DNA from: Anastrepha obliqua
Lineage: Eukaryota > Arthropoda > Insecta > Diptera > Tephritidae
Length of the DNA stretch: 64,000 nucleotides
Assembly: GCF_027943255.1 (NCBI RefSeq)
Contig: NC_072897.1
Coordinates: 63,822,406 to 63,886,405, forward strand
Direction of reading: 5' to 3'
The translations under genes and the position numbers were made by a program. The notes beneath the pieces were generated by a model. That model saw only the letters and a list, made by a program, of their open reading frames with translations, had not been told where the DNA came from and did no database searches. Shown here piece after piece: positions 45,216 to 56,039 of the stretch (its first letter is position 1; each line of letters starts with the position of its first letter).

Positions 45216-46621
45216 ATGGAATCAGGAACTGATTTTAGTGACGAAAGTGATGATATTTGTAGTCCTGAGTTAGATAAAACCACTGGCAATGACGATTCTT
45301 CCAGCGATTCAGAGGAGACCGGATTGAGTGACGAGAATGGTGGCATAGACGATCAACCTGCACGAGGTGAGGAAGCCTCAGGCACGGTTATTTGGAGCAC
45401 ACCGAATGAGTCGTTTGTTTCAAGAAAATCGGTTAGTAACCACCGCGAATGCAAAATTGCAGTAAATATTGGGCGCCACTCAACCCCCTACGAAATTTTT
45501 CGCAAATTGTTTCCAAGAAGCATGTATTTGTACATTGCCCAATGTACTAATGAGAGGCTCAGAAAAATACCCATTACGGAGCGAAACAAAAAAAAAACTT
45601 CTTCAGACGGACTCCGGTGAAATTGATATATTACTTGGATCCATGTTTATCATGTCGTATAACCATGTGCCGTCGATTAAAAACTACTGGTCGAATCATA
45701 ACTCATTGAGCAATGAATCTATAAAATCAGCCATATCACGTGATTGTTTTGAGCAGATAATGTCTAAGCTATATTTTGCTCCAGTTGACAAGCCTGCAGA
45801 TGCAGGAAAAACCTATTACATTGACGATTTCATGAATTGCTTGAAAACAACTTTCAAAGCCTGCCGGGGTGATAGTAGCTTCCAATGTATCGATGAACAA
45901 ATGACTAAATTCAAAGGGCGTTCATCATTCAAGCAATATATGCCACTCAAGCCAGAGAAACGGGGCATCAAAATGTGGCTTCGCTGCGATTCTTTGACTG
46001 GATACACCTATGACATGAGTATCTATTGTGGAAAAGAAGGATCTGTCCTTGAAGGGACACTCGGCGAACGAGGTGTGAATGGTCTTGCAGCAACGATTTC
46101 TAACCTTGACGTGACACTTTGCTTTGATCGTTTTTTCACCACTGTTAATCTTATTAACAACATACAATATCCAGCTTTGAGAACATGCATGTCCAACCGG
46201 AAGAATGTTCCGAAAATACCAGAAAAATTGCAGCGAGGCGAAGCTATTTTCAAAGTTAATTCCGCGGGTACGAAGTCAAACTAAAACCCTTTAATTAATT
46301 TTTTAAGTAACTTTCTTGATTGCAGGTACCATAGCGGTAAAGTGGCAGGACGTCAAAGAGGTAATGCTGCTCAGTAACTGCCACACATCTGAAATGAGCA
46401 CTGTTAGACGCAAAATGAAAGATGGAACTGAGGCAGAGTTTCCATGCCCTGACATCGTAAAGACGCACCGCGCAATAGTGGGCGGTGTGGACTTGGGAGA
46501 TCAAATGTCGGGATTGTATGATATAAACAGAAAATCAAATAAATGGTGGAAAAAAGTATTTTATCGTGGCATGATGATGGCTGCTGTAAACACTTGGGTT
46601 ATCTCTTCTGCTCAAATATGA
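45216..46621 (+). pseudogene. piggyBac-like transposase with a short intron and one frameshift
   Basis: An acidic Ser/Asp/Glu-rich N-terminus (residues 1-60) is followed by TPYEIFRKLFPRSMYLYIAQ. A frameshift in or before the A-run at 45587-45597 leads to TDSGEIDILLGSMFIMSYNH, SIKNYWSN, CIDEQMTKFKGRSSFKQYMP (about 45885-45945) and GIKMWLRCDSLTGY. LCFDRFFTTVNLI (about 46119-46160) and, after an intron, VGGVDLGDQMSGLYDI (about 46477-46525) follow. The catalytic acids expected from the family (in DEQM, FDRFFT and VDLGDQM) are present. The intron is 46269-46325 (GTACGAAG...TTGATTGCAG); splicing joins NSAG to TIAVKWQD exactly. The usual C-terminal Cys-rich domain is missing or decayed after 46621. 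Confidence 0.85.
46269..46325 (+). other. Predicted 57-bp intron in piggyBac transposase
   Basis: GTACGAAGTC at the donor and TTCTTGATTGCAG at the acceptor; size is typical of dipteran introns. It contains stops. Removal restores the frame across a conserved segment. Confidence 0.7.
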
Positions 46622-47340
46622 ACGAGACGTTATCAATAAAACGGTCCGCGGATGACATATGGCAAAAATAAATTTTTTGGTAGGACTGTTATAAGCTTAC
46701 ATGGCAAATTTCAGCGTGAATGCCACATAGTTTGTTTTCTGTGCTACTGTAAACAAGTCAAGCTCGAGTGTGTAGGATAGCTGAATAGGAAGAAACCTGC
46801 TGAATAAGAAGAAACCTGCCTTCTTACCAGTGCTGGTCGAGATTGCTGAGTCGCTAATTGAAAAAGGAAAGGAATCTACCGGACATAAACGATCCCGTCG
46901 GTCTAGAAGATCATCGAATAGGTACAAATCAATGACAAATGTGGGGGATCATTTACTCATAGAGCAGTCTTAAAGACGTCGGTGCGTAGCATGCGCCAAT
47001 CGAAAAGTCGAGAAAAGAACAAAAATTATTTGCCGGGCTTGTAATTTGCCATTCTGTATACAATGTTTCGCTTCATCACATTCATAAAATAAATAAAAGT
47101 AAAATCATATGTTATTACCAAAAAAATGTTTATACTTTCTAGGTGTAGTTTGTACCCTGTTGGGACAAATATATTCCTTTTTTAAATACTGTTGGGACAC
47201 ATATGTCCCACCTCAAAATACCGTTATCTACATAAGTTACAAGCTTCATCTAGTTTCTACGCACATAAAGTACCAATGGGTATCCAAAAACTCAAAAATA
47301 AAGTTTGAGCAAATCCCCTGCAAAAGTCGGAGCGAAAGGG

Positions 47341-47879
47341 TTAAGTTTAGTCTAGCTGATGCTAAGTTATTTTGGATGTGCTCTATACTATTGCTAAGCG
47401 ATCTAATTCTCAAAAGAATGTCAAGATGTAGAAGATCTTTATGTATGTCTTAATTTTGATGTTGTACTGAATTTAATTTTAAAGAGATTTGTCTTCTATC
47501 TGATTCTATAGCTTTCTGAATATTTTGGAATGTTTTGTTAAAGTTATCATTTATCTTTATATTCTTATTTAAGGTGTCTATGGCAATATGGTTGTTCGTG
47601 TCAAGAACTTTAAAATGTTCTTCTACATTTTGTCTATCGTCGTCGTCCATACTTCTATATAGCCATTTCATTGTTGTACCTAATATGTTAATTAGTCCTC
47701 TTTTTTGTTTGTGAGGTAGTAATGTAAAGTTTGCGTCGTAGTATTGCAAATTCCTGTGTTAGAATTTGCCCCTTTTCGGTCAGTTTCGAGTCTTTTGCTA
47801 AATTCTCTAGTGGATCAATAATATTTTCTATTTCCTTTGGTTTGATTATGTGGAGGATGATGTCAAAATCTGTGATCAC
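47341..47879 (-). pseudogene. Errantivirus env, N-terminal part
   Basis: Two overlapping minus-strand frames (47688-47879 and 47450-47749) make up the ectodomain start. A dibasic KQKRG cleavage-like site (about 47705) is followed by a short hydrophobic stretch, the arrangement of F-like fusion proteins of insect errantiviruses. A helical, heptad-like segment comes next. A frameshift near 47730 and the piggyBac insertion at 47340 break it. Confidence 0.65.
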
Positions 47880-48660
47880 CTGTATGTTGTCGAGTTTAAT
47901 TTCGGCAAACTGTCTTCACTTTTGATGTCTTCAGTTATTATCGTTGCGGTCGATCCTATTATCAGTGGTATTAACATCATTGATGTCAAGAGTACCTGCA
48001 AATTGTTGTTAATGTTACTTGCATGAGTGTTTTGAAGTGGTAGCTTTTTATATATAGGTTCGTGTTTATGTCTAAGTGCTCTATAATTTTTTACGTGTCC
48101 TGTACTTCTTTCGTCGGTAAAAACCTCTCTTTTGTTATTAATCTTGTTAATAACTCTTTCTTTGGCTTCTTTTATTCGGTCATGGATTATCCCTTTGTCA
48201 ATTTTACCAGATGCTATATCTGAAGGTCTTTCTTTCAGTGTGGAATGGATATTATTATTGTAGGTTTGAATACATTTGTACATTTTCTCTCTTGTTAATA
48301 GAGTTGGTGATTGGAGTTCCATAATTCTAAATTTTTCTCCTATCGTGTTATGAAGTCGTTCAATATCTGAGTTCCCTGTATGACTGTTCGGTTTAGTAAA
48401 ATGGACTTCCACCCCTTCTTCTCTTAAAAAGTCGCTTACATTCACGCAATTGAATTCATTATCAGTTATAAAGAGTCTAAGTTTTCCTCTCATTGCAAAA
48501 TACATTCGTAGGTTTTCAACAACTGTAATGCTATTTCGGTTTTCTAAGAGGATAGCTACTGCGAATTTAGAAAATTTGTCGATAAAAGTCATAAAGTTAT
48601 GCTTCTTAATTGTATACGTATCAAGGTGTACTATTTCGTTAGTATCCTTTGGTGGTCAGA
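47876..48660 (-). pseudogene. Errantivirus integrase
   Basis: 238 codons cover the catalytic core: FIDKFSKFAVAI (about 48555-48590), LFITDNEFNC (about 48445-48480) and HTGNSDIERLHNTIGEKFR (about 48340-48400, with the catalytic Glu). A basic carboxy-terminal region (YKKLPLQ about 48030-48050) and the start of env overlap follow. The N-terminal zinc finger lies beyond a break between 48592 and 48746. The enzyme inserts the cDNA; this copy is interrupted upstream. Confidence 0.75.
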
Positions 48661-48745
48661 TGAAATTTCGGTTTGATAGGTTTTCTATCATATTTTGTTT
48701 GACAACATATATCACAGGTATTTATAAATTTTTGAATTAATTGTT

Positions 48746-50476
48746 TTAAATTTTTGTGAGTGTTATGAGTTTTTTCAGTCCTTCGTAATTTTCATTTATG
48801 CCTGAATGGCCGCTTTCGGCGAAGTTATAATTTTTTATATACCTAAATGTTTCGTCTTCATTCTGCATGTTTTTAGCATGGTAAGAGCATTTGAAAAATT
48901 TTATATTTCCATTAAATAATTCTATTAGTTTTTTCTGTACAGTATTATAATCACTGTCAGAAAGCTCAGAGAAAATTCCAACTTTTCCTGATTTGAGAAA
49001 TCTTCTGAATATATCTGAAATAAAACCGCTATTTATATCTTCTAGGCATATATATATCTTCCTTTTATTTCCAATAATTTCAATCTCTCTATATTTGTGC
49101 TCAACTAATATTATTTGTGTGTGGAAACGATTGACTACTGTATCTAGAATTTTGAAATGATCATTTAGGTCCTCTTCTTGAGAGTGTATGGTTGCAGAGG
49201 TACTCATATTGTCTAAGTTATCCTCGATTTGTGTGTCCGCATTCGTTAGGTAGATGTCACCTGTTTCGCTATTAATTCTACTTAGGAAATCGGCTAGGGT
49301 ATTTTCTTTACCTTTAATGTAACCGATGTTGATGTCATATTCACCTAATTTCAGTATCCATCTTTGTAGTCTTGGATTTATGTTGTTTCCTCTGTATTTT
49401 GTTTGTAGCCACTTTAGTGGTTGGTGGTCTGTTAATAAGTCAAATTTCCTGCCGTAAACATAGGGCCTAAAATAATTGACTGCCCATACTATGGCGAGAA
49501 GTTCCTTTTCTGTGGTTGAGTACTTTTTTTCGTGCTCATTCAAAGTTCTACTTGCGTAGCATATGGGATGACCTGCTTGCGTTAATGCGGCTCCTATGGC
49601 GTAATCGCTTGCGTCTGTAGCAATTTCAAATTTTTTTCTGAAATCCGGGTACTTAGGTATCGGTGGGGATATGAGTAATCTCTTCAATTTATAAAAGGCG
49701 TCCATGTACTGTGTATCGTGGACGTTGACTTTTGTATCCTTTTTTAGGTATTTAGTCATAGCTTGAGCTATTTTAGCGTAATTCTTTATGAATTTGCGAT
49801 AGTATCCAGCTGCTCCCAGAAATGATTTAATCTGTTTTGCTGTTTGCGGCAGCTTAAGCTTTTGGATTGCCTCCACTTTGGTGGGGTTTGGTTTTGCACC
49901 TTCTGTAGTCAGGATGTGCCCTAAATATTCTGTGGTTGTAGCGAAAAAATTACTCTTATCAATTTGAACTCGTAAGTTATGTTTTCGTAGTCTATCGAAA
50001 ATTTTCTTGATACTGTCCATGTGTTCTTGGGCTGTAGTGCTAAATATAAGAATGTCGTCTAAGTAAACAACGCAAATTTTATTGATATAGTCTCTCAAGA
50101 CTGAATTCATAAGTCTTTGGAAGGTGGCAGGAGCATCTTTTAGTCCAAAGGGCATACGAACAAATTCGTAGTGTCCTAGTGGAGTAGAGAATGTGGTTTT
50201 CGCCCTGTCTTCCTCTTTTATAAGGATCTGGTGGAAACCTTTTGCCAGATCTAATGTTGTGAAATATTGGGCTCTTCGCAATTTTTCTAATATGTTTTCT
50301 ATGTTGGATATAGGAAATTTATCGCTTACAGTGATCTCGTTAAGGGCTCTATAGTCTATAACGATGCGCAATTTCTTTTTACCTGATTTGTCCACTTTTT
50401 TGGGGACGATCCACAATGGTGAGTTATAAGGAGAACAGCTTTCTTTAATGATGCCGTGCTCTAGCATTTCCTTCAT
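48746..50476 (-). pseudogene. Errantivirus reverse transcriptase-RNase H
   Basis: 576 codons are open. Motifs: SPLWIVPKK, LRIVIDYRALNE (about 50330-50370), FTTLDLAKGFHQI, FVRMPFGLKDAPATF and VVYLDDILIF (about 50040-50080, catalytic pair intact). A connection domain follows, then RNase H with FEIATDASDYAIGAAL (about 49570-49630), TEKELLAIVWA and LLTDHQPLKW (about 49400-49440). A chromatin-independent linker ends at the start of integrase. A one-base frameshift near 50480 separates it from the protease part. Confidence 0.8.
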
Positions 50477-50484
50477 TTGCCTAT

Positions 50485-51125
50485 TTATTTCCTTTCATGA
50501 ATTTGAGGGTATCGATATATTTTAGAATATATTGGTCTGACAGTAGTTCTGACGATTTCCTGTCTTATTTCATGTGTGTGAGAGAGTTTTTGTCCTTCCT
50601 GAAAAAATAGTTCGCCATTTTCGTCTACTATTGTTTGTAATGGACTTTTTACCTCTTCGTTCATATCTTCACGTGAAAGCTTTTGTATAATTGTACTGTC
50701 TATTTGTGCAGTTTCGAGTGTGTGTATGTCCTCGTAACTGTGTGGGCATGTATCGATGAACTTCGTCCTTGTATTGTGGATTTCCATGTATCCATCTTTT
50801 AGGTTAATTATTGCCTCCATTGACTTTAAAATGTTTTGTCTAAGTATTCCGTCGAATTTTTTGTTTTTCAAGTTTGTCAACTTCCAACTCATTAGATTTT
50901 TTTCGTTGAATTCAGTTGGGAGTGGTGTGATAATCTCTGTATCCACTCTTACATTTCCATCTAATGTCTTAAAATTTAGAGGCTTCTTGAGTCTTTGTCG
51001 TTTATAATTTTTAAGTTTGTCTTCTCCGAGAAGAGAAGTGTAAGAGCCTGTATCAATAAGGCACGTAATTTCGTTTTTTCCTATTGTTAATTTAACTGCC
51101 GGTAGGTTGTAGCATGGGCAGGAGA
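50485..51125 (-). pseudogene. Errantivirus protease region of pol
   Basis: An aspartic-protease-like segment with the active-site motif LIDTGSYTSLLG (about 51030-51065) and the paired ILRQNIL region (about 50830-50850). A spacer leading to RT follows. It releases the structural and enzymatic parts from the polyprotein in intact relatives. Confidence 0.7.
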
Positions 51126-51224
51126 CCGAAAATGTTCACCTTCTTCGTTAGTGGTTTCTATGTTATCCACTTCCATGTACTGTCCTGAACCCCTACTTGT
51201 TGTGTTATTTGGAAATCGCCTACT

Positions 51225-51923
51225 TTATTGTGAATTTCTATTAGATTGTCCAGAAGCAGTTTCATTCTGCTTGAGCTGTCCTGATGAGTCGGAACTAGTT
51301 GTTTGTCCGTGACTCCTTGTGTTTTGTCCGGATCCTTGTCGAGGATAGTTTTGTGTCGACTCGTACTGTTGGTTGTTTTGTGTAAATCTATTTGACCTAT
51401 TGTTCTTATAGTCATGTTTCTTAAGCATGCCAGTTTCTTCGAGTAAATAGTAAGATTCCCTAAGTGTCCTTTTATTCCTACTATAAACTATACTAGCTAA
51501 ATTTGGATCTATCCCATTAACGAATGTTTTTAATATTATGGATTCATTAACTTCTGGTGCGAACTCTACTGGTTTGTTTTCTTCCTGTTCATATTTTGTG
51601 TTAAGTTTGTCTAAAATGTTTCTATAATTAGTAAAATAAACACTTACATTATTATTTTTCGTCGTGGTCGCCTGGTGGTAGAGATTGTGGTATGTTTCTT
51701 TCACGCCGAAATTCCTGATCAGCTCTTTTTTTATATCGTCCCAAGTAGGTGATTGTCCCAGTGTTTTGATTGCGTTTAATGCCTGTCCCTGGATCTTCGT
51801 CCTAATGTGACGCTGGAATATGAATTCTTCCAGCGGTAGATTTTGATTAAATAGCGGAAGGATGATTTTAACTTCCCGTATAAACGCCGATAAGTCATAA
51901 GTAGAGATCGGATTTTTATGCAA
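51225..51923 (-). CDS. Errantivirus gag
   Basis: 232 uninterrupted codons, probably missing some N-terminus. The capsid-like region includes FIREVKIILPLF, SPTWDDIKKELIRNFG (about 51700-51750) and FVNGIDPNLASIVYS (about 51480-51530). An Asn/Gln/Ser-rich low-complexity tail without CCHC knuckles follows, as in several errantiviruses. The ATG at 51921-51923 is the first available. A tandem duplication at 51941-52096 sits immediately upstream and may have displaced the native start. Confidence 0.75.
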   Translation of the reverse strand: MHKNPISTYDLSAFIREVKIILPLFNQNLPLEEFIFQRHIRTKIQGQALNAIKTLGQSPTWDDIKKELIRNFGVKETYHNLYHQATTTKNNNVSVYFTNYRNILDKLNTKYEQEENKPVEFAPEVNESIILKTFVNGIDPNLASIVYSRNKRTLRESYYLLEETGMLKKHDYKNNRSNRFTQNNQQYESTQNYPRQGSGQNTRSHGQTTSSDSSGQLKQNETASGQSNRNSQ

Positions 51924-51940
51924 ATTGAATATATTATTAT

Positions 51941-52096
51941 GATGAGTTTCTACCTAGGTGCGAACTTCATGTGATGTTAAACAAAAATATGCACTTGCAT
52001 AAGAATCCGATGTCTAATGATGAGTTTCTACCTAGGTGCGAACTTCATGTGATGTTAAACAAAAATATGCATTTGCATAAGAATCCGATGTCTAGT
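51941..52096. repeat. 78-bp tandem duplication in the errantivirus leader/gag start
   Basis: GATGAGTTTCTACCTAGGTG occurs at 51941 and 52019; the two 78-bp units differ at about one or two bases. Confidence 0.85.
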
Positions 52097-52561
52097 CATA
52101 AGACTTGCCGCCTCTGAACTCTTTATTCCGGGACGCCTCCTTAATGAGTTCGGTTACCGCTATTGCTGGTTGTGGTTGGTCGTTCATTTTGTAAACTTTT
52201 TCTTTTGTTTAAATATGTAGGAGCAATTCAAATCGCTTGTACGAGTATATAATCGTCTTTAGTTTCTTTTGATCTGCTTAGATCTATTTCACTGTGATTG
52301 TTCACTATTATTGTTTGTTGTTGCTTTTATGTAAGCACTATATTGCTTGACTTCAGCCAGCAAGTTTTTATTATTTATTTATTTTTCTTTTGTTTACACT
52401 TGTCACTTATTGTTCACTATTTCTTGACTTTAGTCAGAAATTTTTGTTTTTCGGTCCTTCGGGATACCGACGTTCTTGTAATCACTAATTCTTGACTTTA
52501 GTCAGGGATTTTATTTTTCGGTCCTTAAGGATGCCGATAGTTCTTTTAATCAATTCTTCAG

Positions 52562-52584
52562 AATTGAATCCTACCGACTGCACG
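52562..52584 (-). promoter_or_regulatory. Primer-binding site
   Basis: Directly inside the 5' LTR the minus strand reads TCGTGCAGTCGGTAGGATTC. This is close to the complement of the tRNA-Ser 3' end used by the 17.6/297/ZAM group (TGGCGCAGTCGGTAGGAT from memory). Two mismatches at the start suggest decay. Confidence 0.65.
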
Positions 52585-52967
52585 AAATATTCCAAAGCGA
52601 AAGTCGTGGCTTAAAAAAAATCAAGTGGTGTCGAAACGCGTCTTTATTGATTTAATGATATTTTCAAATACAATCTTGATATGCTTACAGCTTGTATTTA
52701 TAATATTTCCTGGTTTCTTATTATAACTATTGCTAATTGTTGATTCACCTACAATACAATATTTGGTGAATCAACGAAATATTGCTTATTCTAAATTTCG
52801 TAAATTATTTGCATAAGTGTCGTTGCACTCATTTCTTTACAAGCTAATTGTGTCGCTTGTGAAATACGTTAGTGCAATGGCACTTATTTGGTTGGGTATC
52901 GAGTTACGATGACCAGTCCACTTCAATTGTATTTTCTTTTGGAGTAGAATGGTTGAGTGACGTAACT
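52585..52967 (-). repeat. 5' LTR of the errantivirus
   Basis: About 383 bp; similar to 43561-43927 with scattered differences and an extra 18-19 bp near 52909-52928. It carries the element's promoter in intact relatives. Confidence 0.85.
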
Positions 52968-53043
52968 CGCGCGCTTGATGCATAGCAGCTGCGCCTTTCA
53001 AGCATTAACATATGTACATATATGGGTTCAAACATATATTATA

Positions 53044-54323
53044 CTACTGTGAAAAATCTTTATTTATTCTTGTAAATCAATTTAATCCCCTTCAAAATAA
53101 TCCCCTCTCGATGAAATACACTTATGCCAACGATTTTTCCAATCCCCGAAACATGCCAAATAGTAAAATTCCGGTATAGCCATCAGCACCTTCTTCGATT
53201 CAGTTTTTATCTCCTCAATCGACTCGAAACGCGTTCCCCGGAGTGGTCTCTTGAGTTTTGGGAATAGCCAGAAGTCACACGTAGCCAAATCAGGCGAATA
53301 CGGTGGTTGCGGAACGATATGCGTTGAATTTTTGGCGAAATGGTCACGAAAAACGAGTGCAGTGTGAGACGGTGCATTATTGTGATGCAAAAACCAAGAG
53401 TTGTTGGCCCATAATTCTGGTTTTTTTAGACGAATTGCTTCACGTAAACGACGCATAACGCTGAAATAATATTCCTTATTAACAGTTTGGCCAGGTGGAA
53501 GGAATTCATAGTGCACCACACCACGAAAATCGAAAAAAACTGTCATCATGACCAATATTTTTGAACGACTTTGACGTGCTCTTTTCGGTCTGGCCTCGCC
53601 TTTAGCACGATATTCGCTTGATTGGTCGGTTGTTTCAGGGTCGTAAGCATAAATCCAAATCTCATCTCCCGTAATGATGTACTTGAGCTTGTCCTGATAG
53701 TCTGAAAGCATTGTTTCACACACATCAACGCGACGACTTTTTTCCAAGAAATTGAGAGTTTTCGGTACCAAACGAGATTTGACTTTTCGTAGGCCCAAAT
53801 GGTCTTTCAAAATGGTTTTCACAGATCCTTATGATATTCCGATCATATCAGTAAGGTCTTTAACAGTCAACCGACGATTTTTGAGCACTAACTCCTTCAC
53901 TTCATTGACGTGTTGGTCATCTATTGACGTCGATAGTCGTCCGGAGCGCTCCAAGTCATCAACACGTTCTCGACCCTCTTTGAATTTTTTGTACCACTTA
54001 TAAACATTTTTCTGCGTCATGGTCGAATGACAAAATGCCTTCTGCAGCATGCTAAATGTTTCCGCAGCCGAAATTTCATTCCGCAAACAAAATTTGATGG
54101 CACTTCTCTGCTCAATCAAATCAGACATTGTAAAAATCGAAAAATGCACTCTTGGTCGTTGGGTAAACACAAGCGTAAATATATTACTGATAATGACATT
54201 CACATGAAAGTTGGCCCAGATGTTATTACCAGTGCTGCCAACTCACGAAAAAAATAACTAGAGCGAAATTTTAATCCCGCGAAGTTTGACAAATAAATTC
54301 ACCTTATTTTTTGCCCACAGTAG
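53044..54323 (-). mobile_element. Mariner (DD34D) transposon, near full length
   Basis: 1280 bp, flanked by TA (53042-53043, 54324-54325). Ends start CTACTGTG on both sides, with looser pairing beyond. The transposase spans 53082-54128 on the minus strand. Confidence 0.85.
53082..54128 (-). pseudogene. Mariner transposase, stop and catalytic-residue change
   Basis: The start MSDLIEQRSAIKFCLRNEIS (about 54070-54128) is followed by paired helix-turn-helix segments (NVYKWYKKFKEGRERVDDLE). A stop at 53826-53828 follows, then LVPKTLNFLEKSRR, YIITGDEIWIYAYDPET (about 53630-53680, first Asp present) and SKILVMMTVFFDFRGVVHYE. WFLHHNNAPSHTA (about 53365-53400) has the second catalytic Asp read as Asn. 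PPYSPDLATCDFWLFPKLK (about 53255-53310) carries the third Asp. About 345 codons in total, the usual length. Two independent defects make it inactive. Confidence 0.85.
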
Positions 54324-54325
54324 TA

Positions 54326-54755
54326 AACGGAGCCGCGACCATTCGACATGACAAAATTTCACGACTCACCAAATATTGGCAAATATTTCTGTAAAAAATA
54401 TTTTATTATTGACTATTTTGATTTGACTTCTTCAATCTCATATGCAAATTTTTTTCATCATTGCACATTAGGTCAAATAACCGTTTTGCTGTGCGAAAGT
54501 GATAAGAATGAAAAAGCCGTCTTACTTTTGTTGTTGATGTTTTGTAATTAGAGATACTTCAAAACAAAAGTGCGTGGACTTTATTTCCTCTTAATAAAAA
54601 GCACCGTTACACAGGCACGCGTCAAAATCAATGGCCGTAATTTTTCGTATAAATTTGCTTGCGAGTTCAGCAGTGCTTGGAGAACTGTGAGTCCACGTTT
54701 CTCGAATTGTTTTGAATACAATTCATTAGTGTAGAACAGAAAATAAGGGGACATA
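54326..54755. other. Spacer between mariner and the next element
   Basis: No supported gene; the ATG at 54348 opens 67 codons with no recognisable domain. Confidence 0.35.
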
Positions 54756-55394
54756 TAATAGTCCAGGAGCCAGGGGTCGATTTTGGACTACGTTTTTATA
54801 CCGTTAAATTCTTGACTATACTTGTGATTGAGCTTTCATGAATAACGAAAGTGAACGTCAGCTGGCGCACTCGCGGTGGGTGTGATTGTGGCGGGATGCG
54901 AAACGTGTCGGAAAAAAATATCTACCAACTCATTTTATACCGGCTGAAATTTTTTTCATGTATTGCTGACATTTAGTAAAATAAAAAAAATAGTCAGCTG
55001 CGCGGTAGAGGGGGGAAAACACATCAGCTTTATGCCGATTGAAATTTTTTACATAATTTTGGACACATATGAAAATATAATAATGATAGTCAGCTGCGTT
55101 TATAGCAGTGGAAAGACCGTCAGCCGAAGCAAGAATGTATGATTGCGTTCATACATCTCAGCGGCGCGAGGAGTTTTCAATGCTTCGACTGCCGTCTTTT
55201 CTCCCAACGGACAATCAGCTGACGACTATTTTTCCGTTTTCATTTATTAATACTATAATATTTGAAAATTTCAAGCGGTCTTTTATCAGTTTACCAGAGA
55301 TATGTTTAAGTAAATTGATTTATTATTAAAATATAACATTCTTGATTTATTATTGAAATATAAGATATTTAATTTATTATTGAAATATAAAACA

Positions 55395-55945
55395 CTAGTA
55401 TGTAACCCCCGAAAATCGGGTGGGCTTTTTTCCCACGGAAAGCATATGTGAAACTTTTATATATTAAAAGTTATGCTGATTAGAAAAGTATATATTTTTA
55501 TTCATATGTAATATGTAAGAACTTATGCATATAACATTTTTAAAATTTTTTTCAGTTAAATCAGTATTTTTTATTTTTTTAAAATACTTCATTATAAACT
55601 ACATTCACCGTCAAGTTTTCGTTATTGCCCATTTGAACTCGTATATTTTCCCAGGATCTAACCCGGCTTAACGCAACATAAAGTTGGCCGTGAGCAAAGC
55701 AATCCTCCTTTAAATGAAGCCCCACCCTTGATAATGTTTGCCCCTGGGCCTTATTTATTGTTATGGCTAAGGCTATTATAATGAGAAATTGGCGGCGCTT
55801 CAACGTAAAAGGAAGTGTGGTTTCGCTCTCCGCATAATACTTCCGCGTGCAAACAATTCGGATGCATTTGTTTTATGATAAGTCGTGTGCCATTCACCAA
55901 CACAATTATACATTTTTTTTTTAGGCATTCGTAAAATTTCTTGGA
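55395..55945 (-). mobile_element. 5'-truncated Helitron fragment (helicase end and 3' terminus)
   Basis: The minus strand carries the end of a PIF1-type helicase: VNGTRLIIKQMHPN (about 55855-55900), then AITINKAQGQTLSRVGLH (about 55715-55770) and FAHGQLYVALSRVRSWEN (about 55640-55695). Further on, a hairpin CCCGATTTTCGGG (about 55408-55422) precedes CTAG (55395-55398) with T just outside. This is a canonical Helitron 3' end. Upstream sequence is lost near 55945. Confidence 0.8.
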
Positions 55946-56039
55946 TTGGAATGTAAAAATTTTGTTTTCACAGATCTTTACGTATTAAAAAATTTTAAGA
56001 AGAATGGTAAAAAAATGTATACAATTCTCTCGACTTTTC

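Larger units (their letters stand above)
44730..47340 (+). mobile_element. piggyBac-like DNA transposon
   Basis: Flanked by TTAA (44726-44729 and 47341-47344). Ends are inverted: CTCTTTCGCT at left and CCCTTTCGCT read inward from the right. The transposase lies at 45216-46621. Seven TGTCCCA/TGGGACA motifs sit near the two ends (about 44752, 44818, 45089, 45127, 47160, 47190 and 47202), a likely subterminal binding array. Size 2611 bp is typical. It sits inside env of the errantivirus. Confidence 0.9.
43561..52967 (-). mobile_element. Errantivirus (gypsy-type endogenous retrovirus) with LTRs, gag-pol-env; env split by piggyBac
   Basis: LTR copies lie at 43561-43927 (3') and 52585-52967 (5'). 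Minus-strand order is gag (51225-51923), protease (50485-51125), RT-RNase H (48746-50476), integrase (47876-48660) and env (47341-47879 plus 43960-44729). A primer-binding site similar to those using tRNA-Ser and a purine tract are next to the LTRs. CGCG occurs at both outer flanks and may be the 4-bp target duplication. Frameshifts in pol, breaks in env and the inserted piggyBac mean this copy is defective. Confidence 0.85.

Noticed and set aside
45216..45620. Separate acidic 134-aa protein
   Set aside because: It is the N-terminus of the piggyBac transposase, cut by a frameshift at a run of A.
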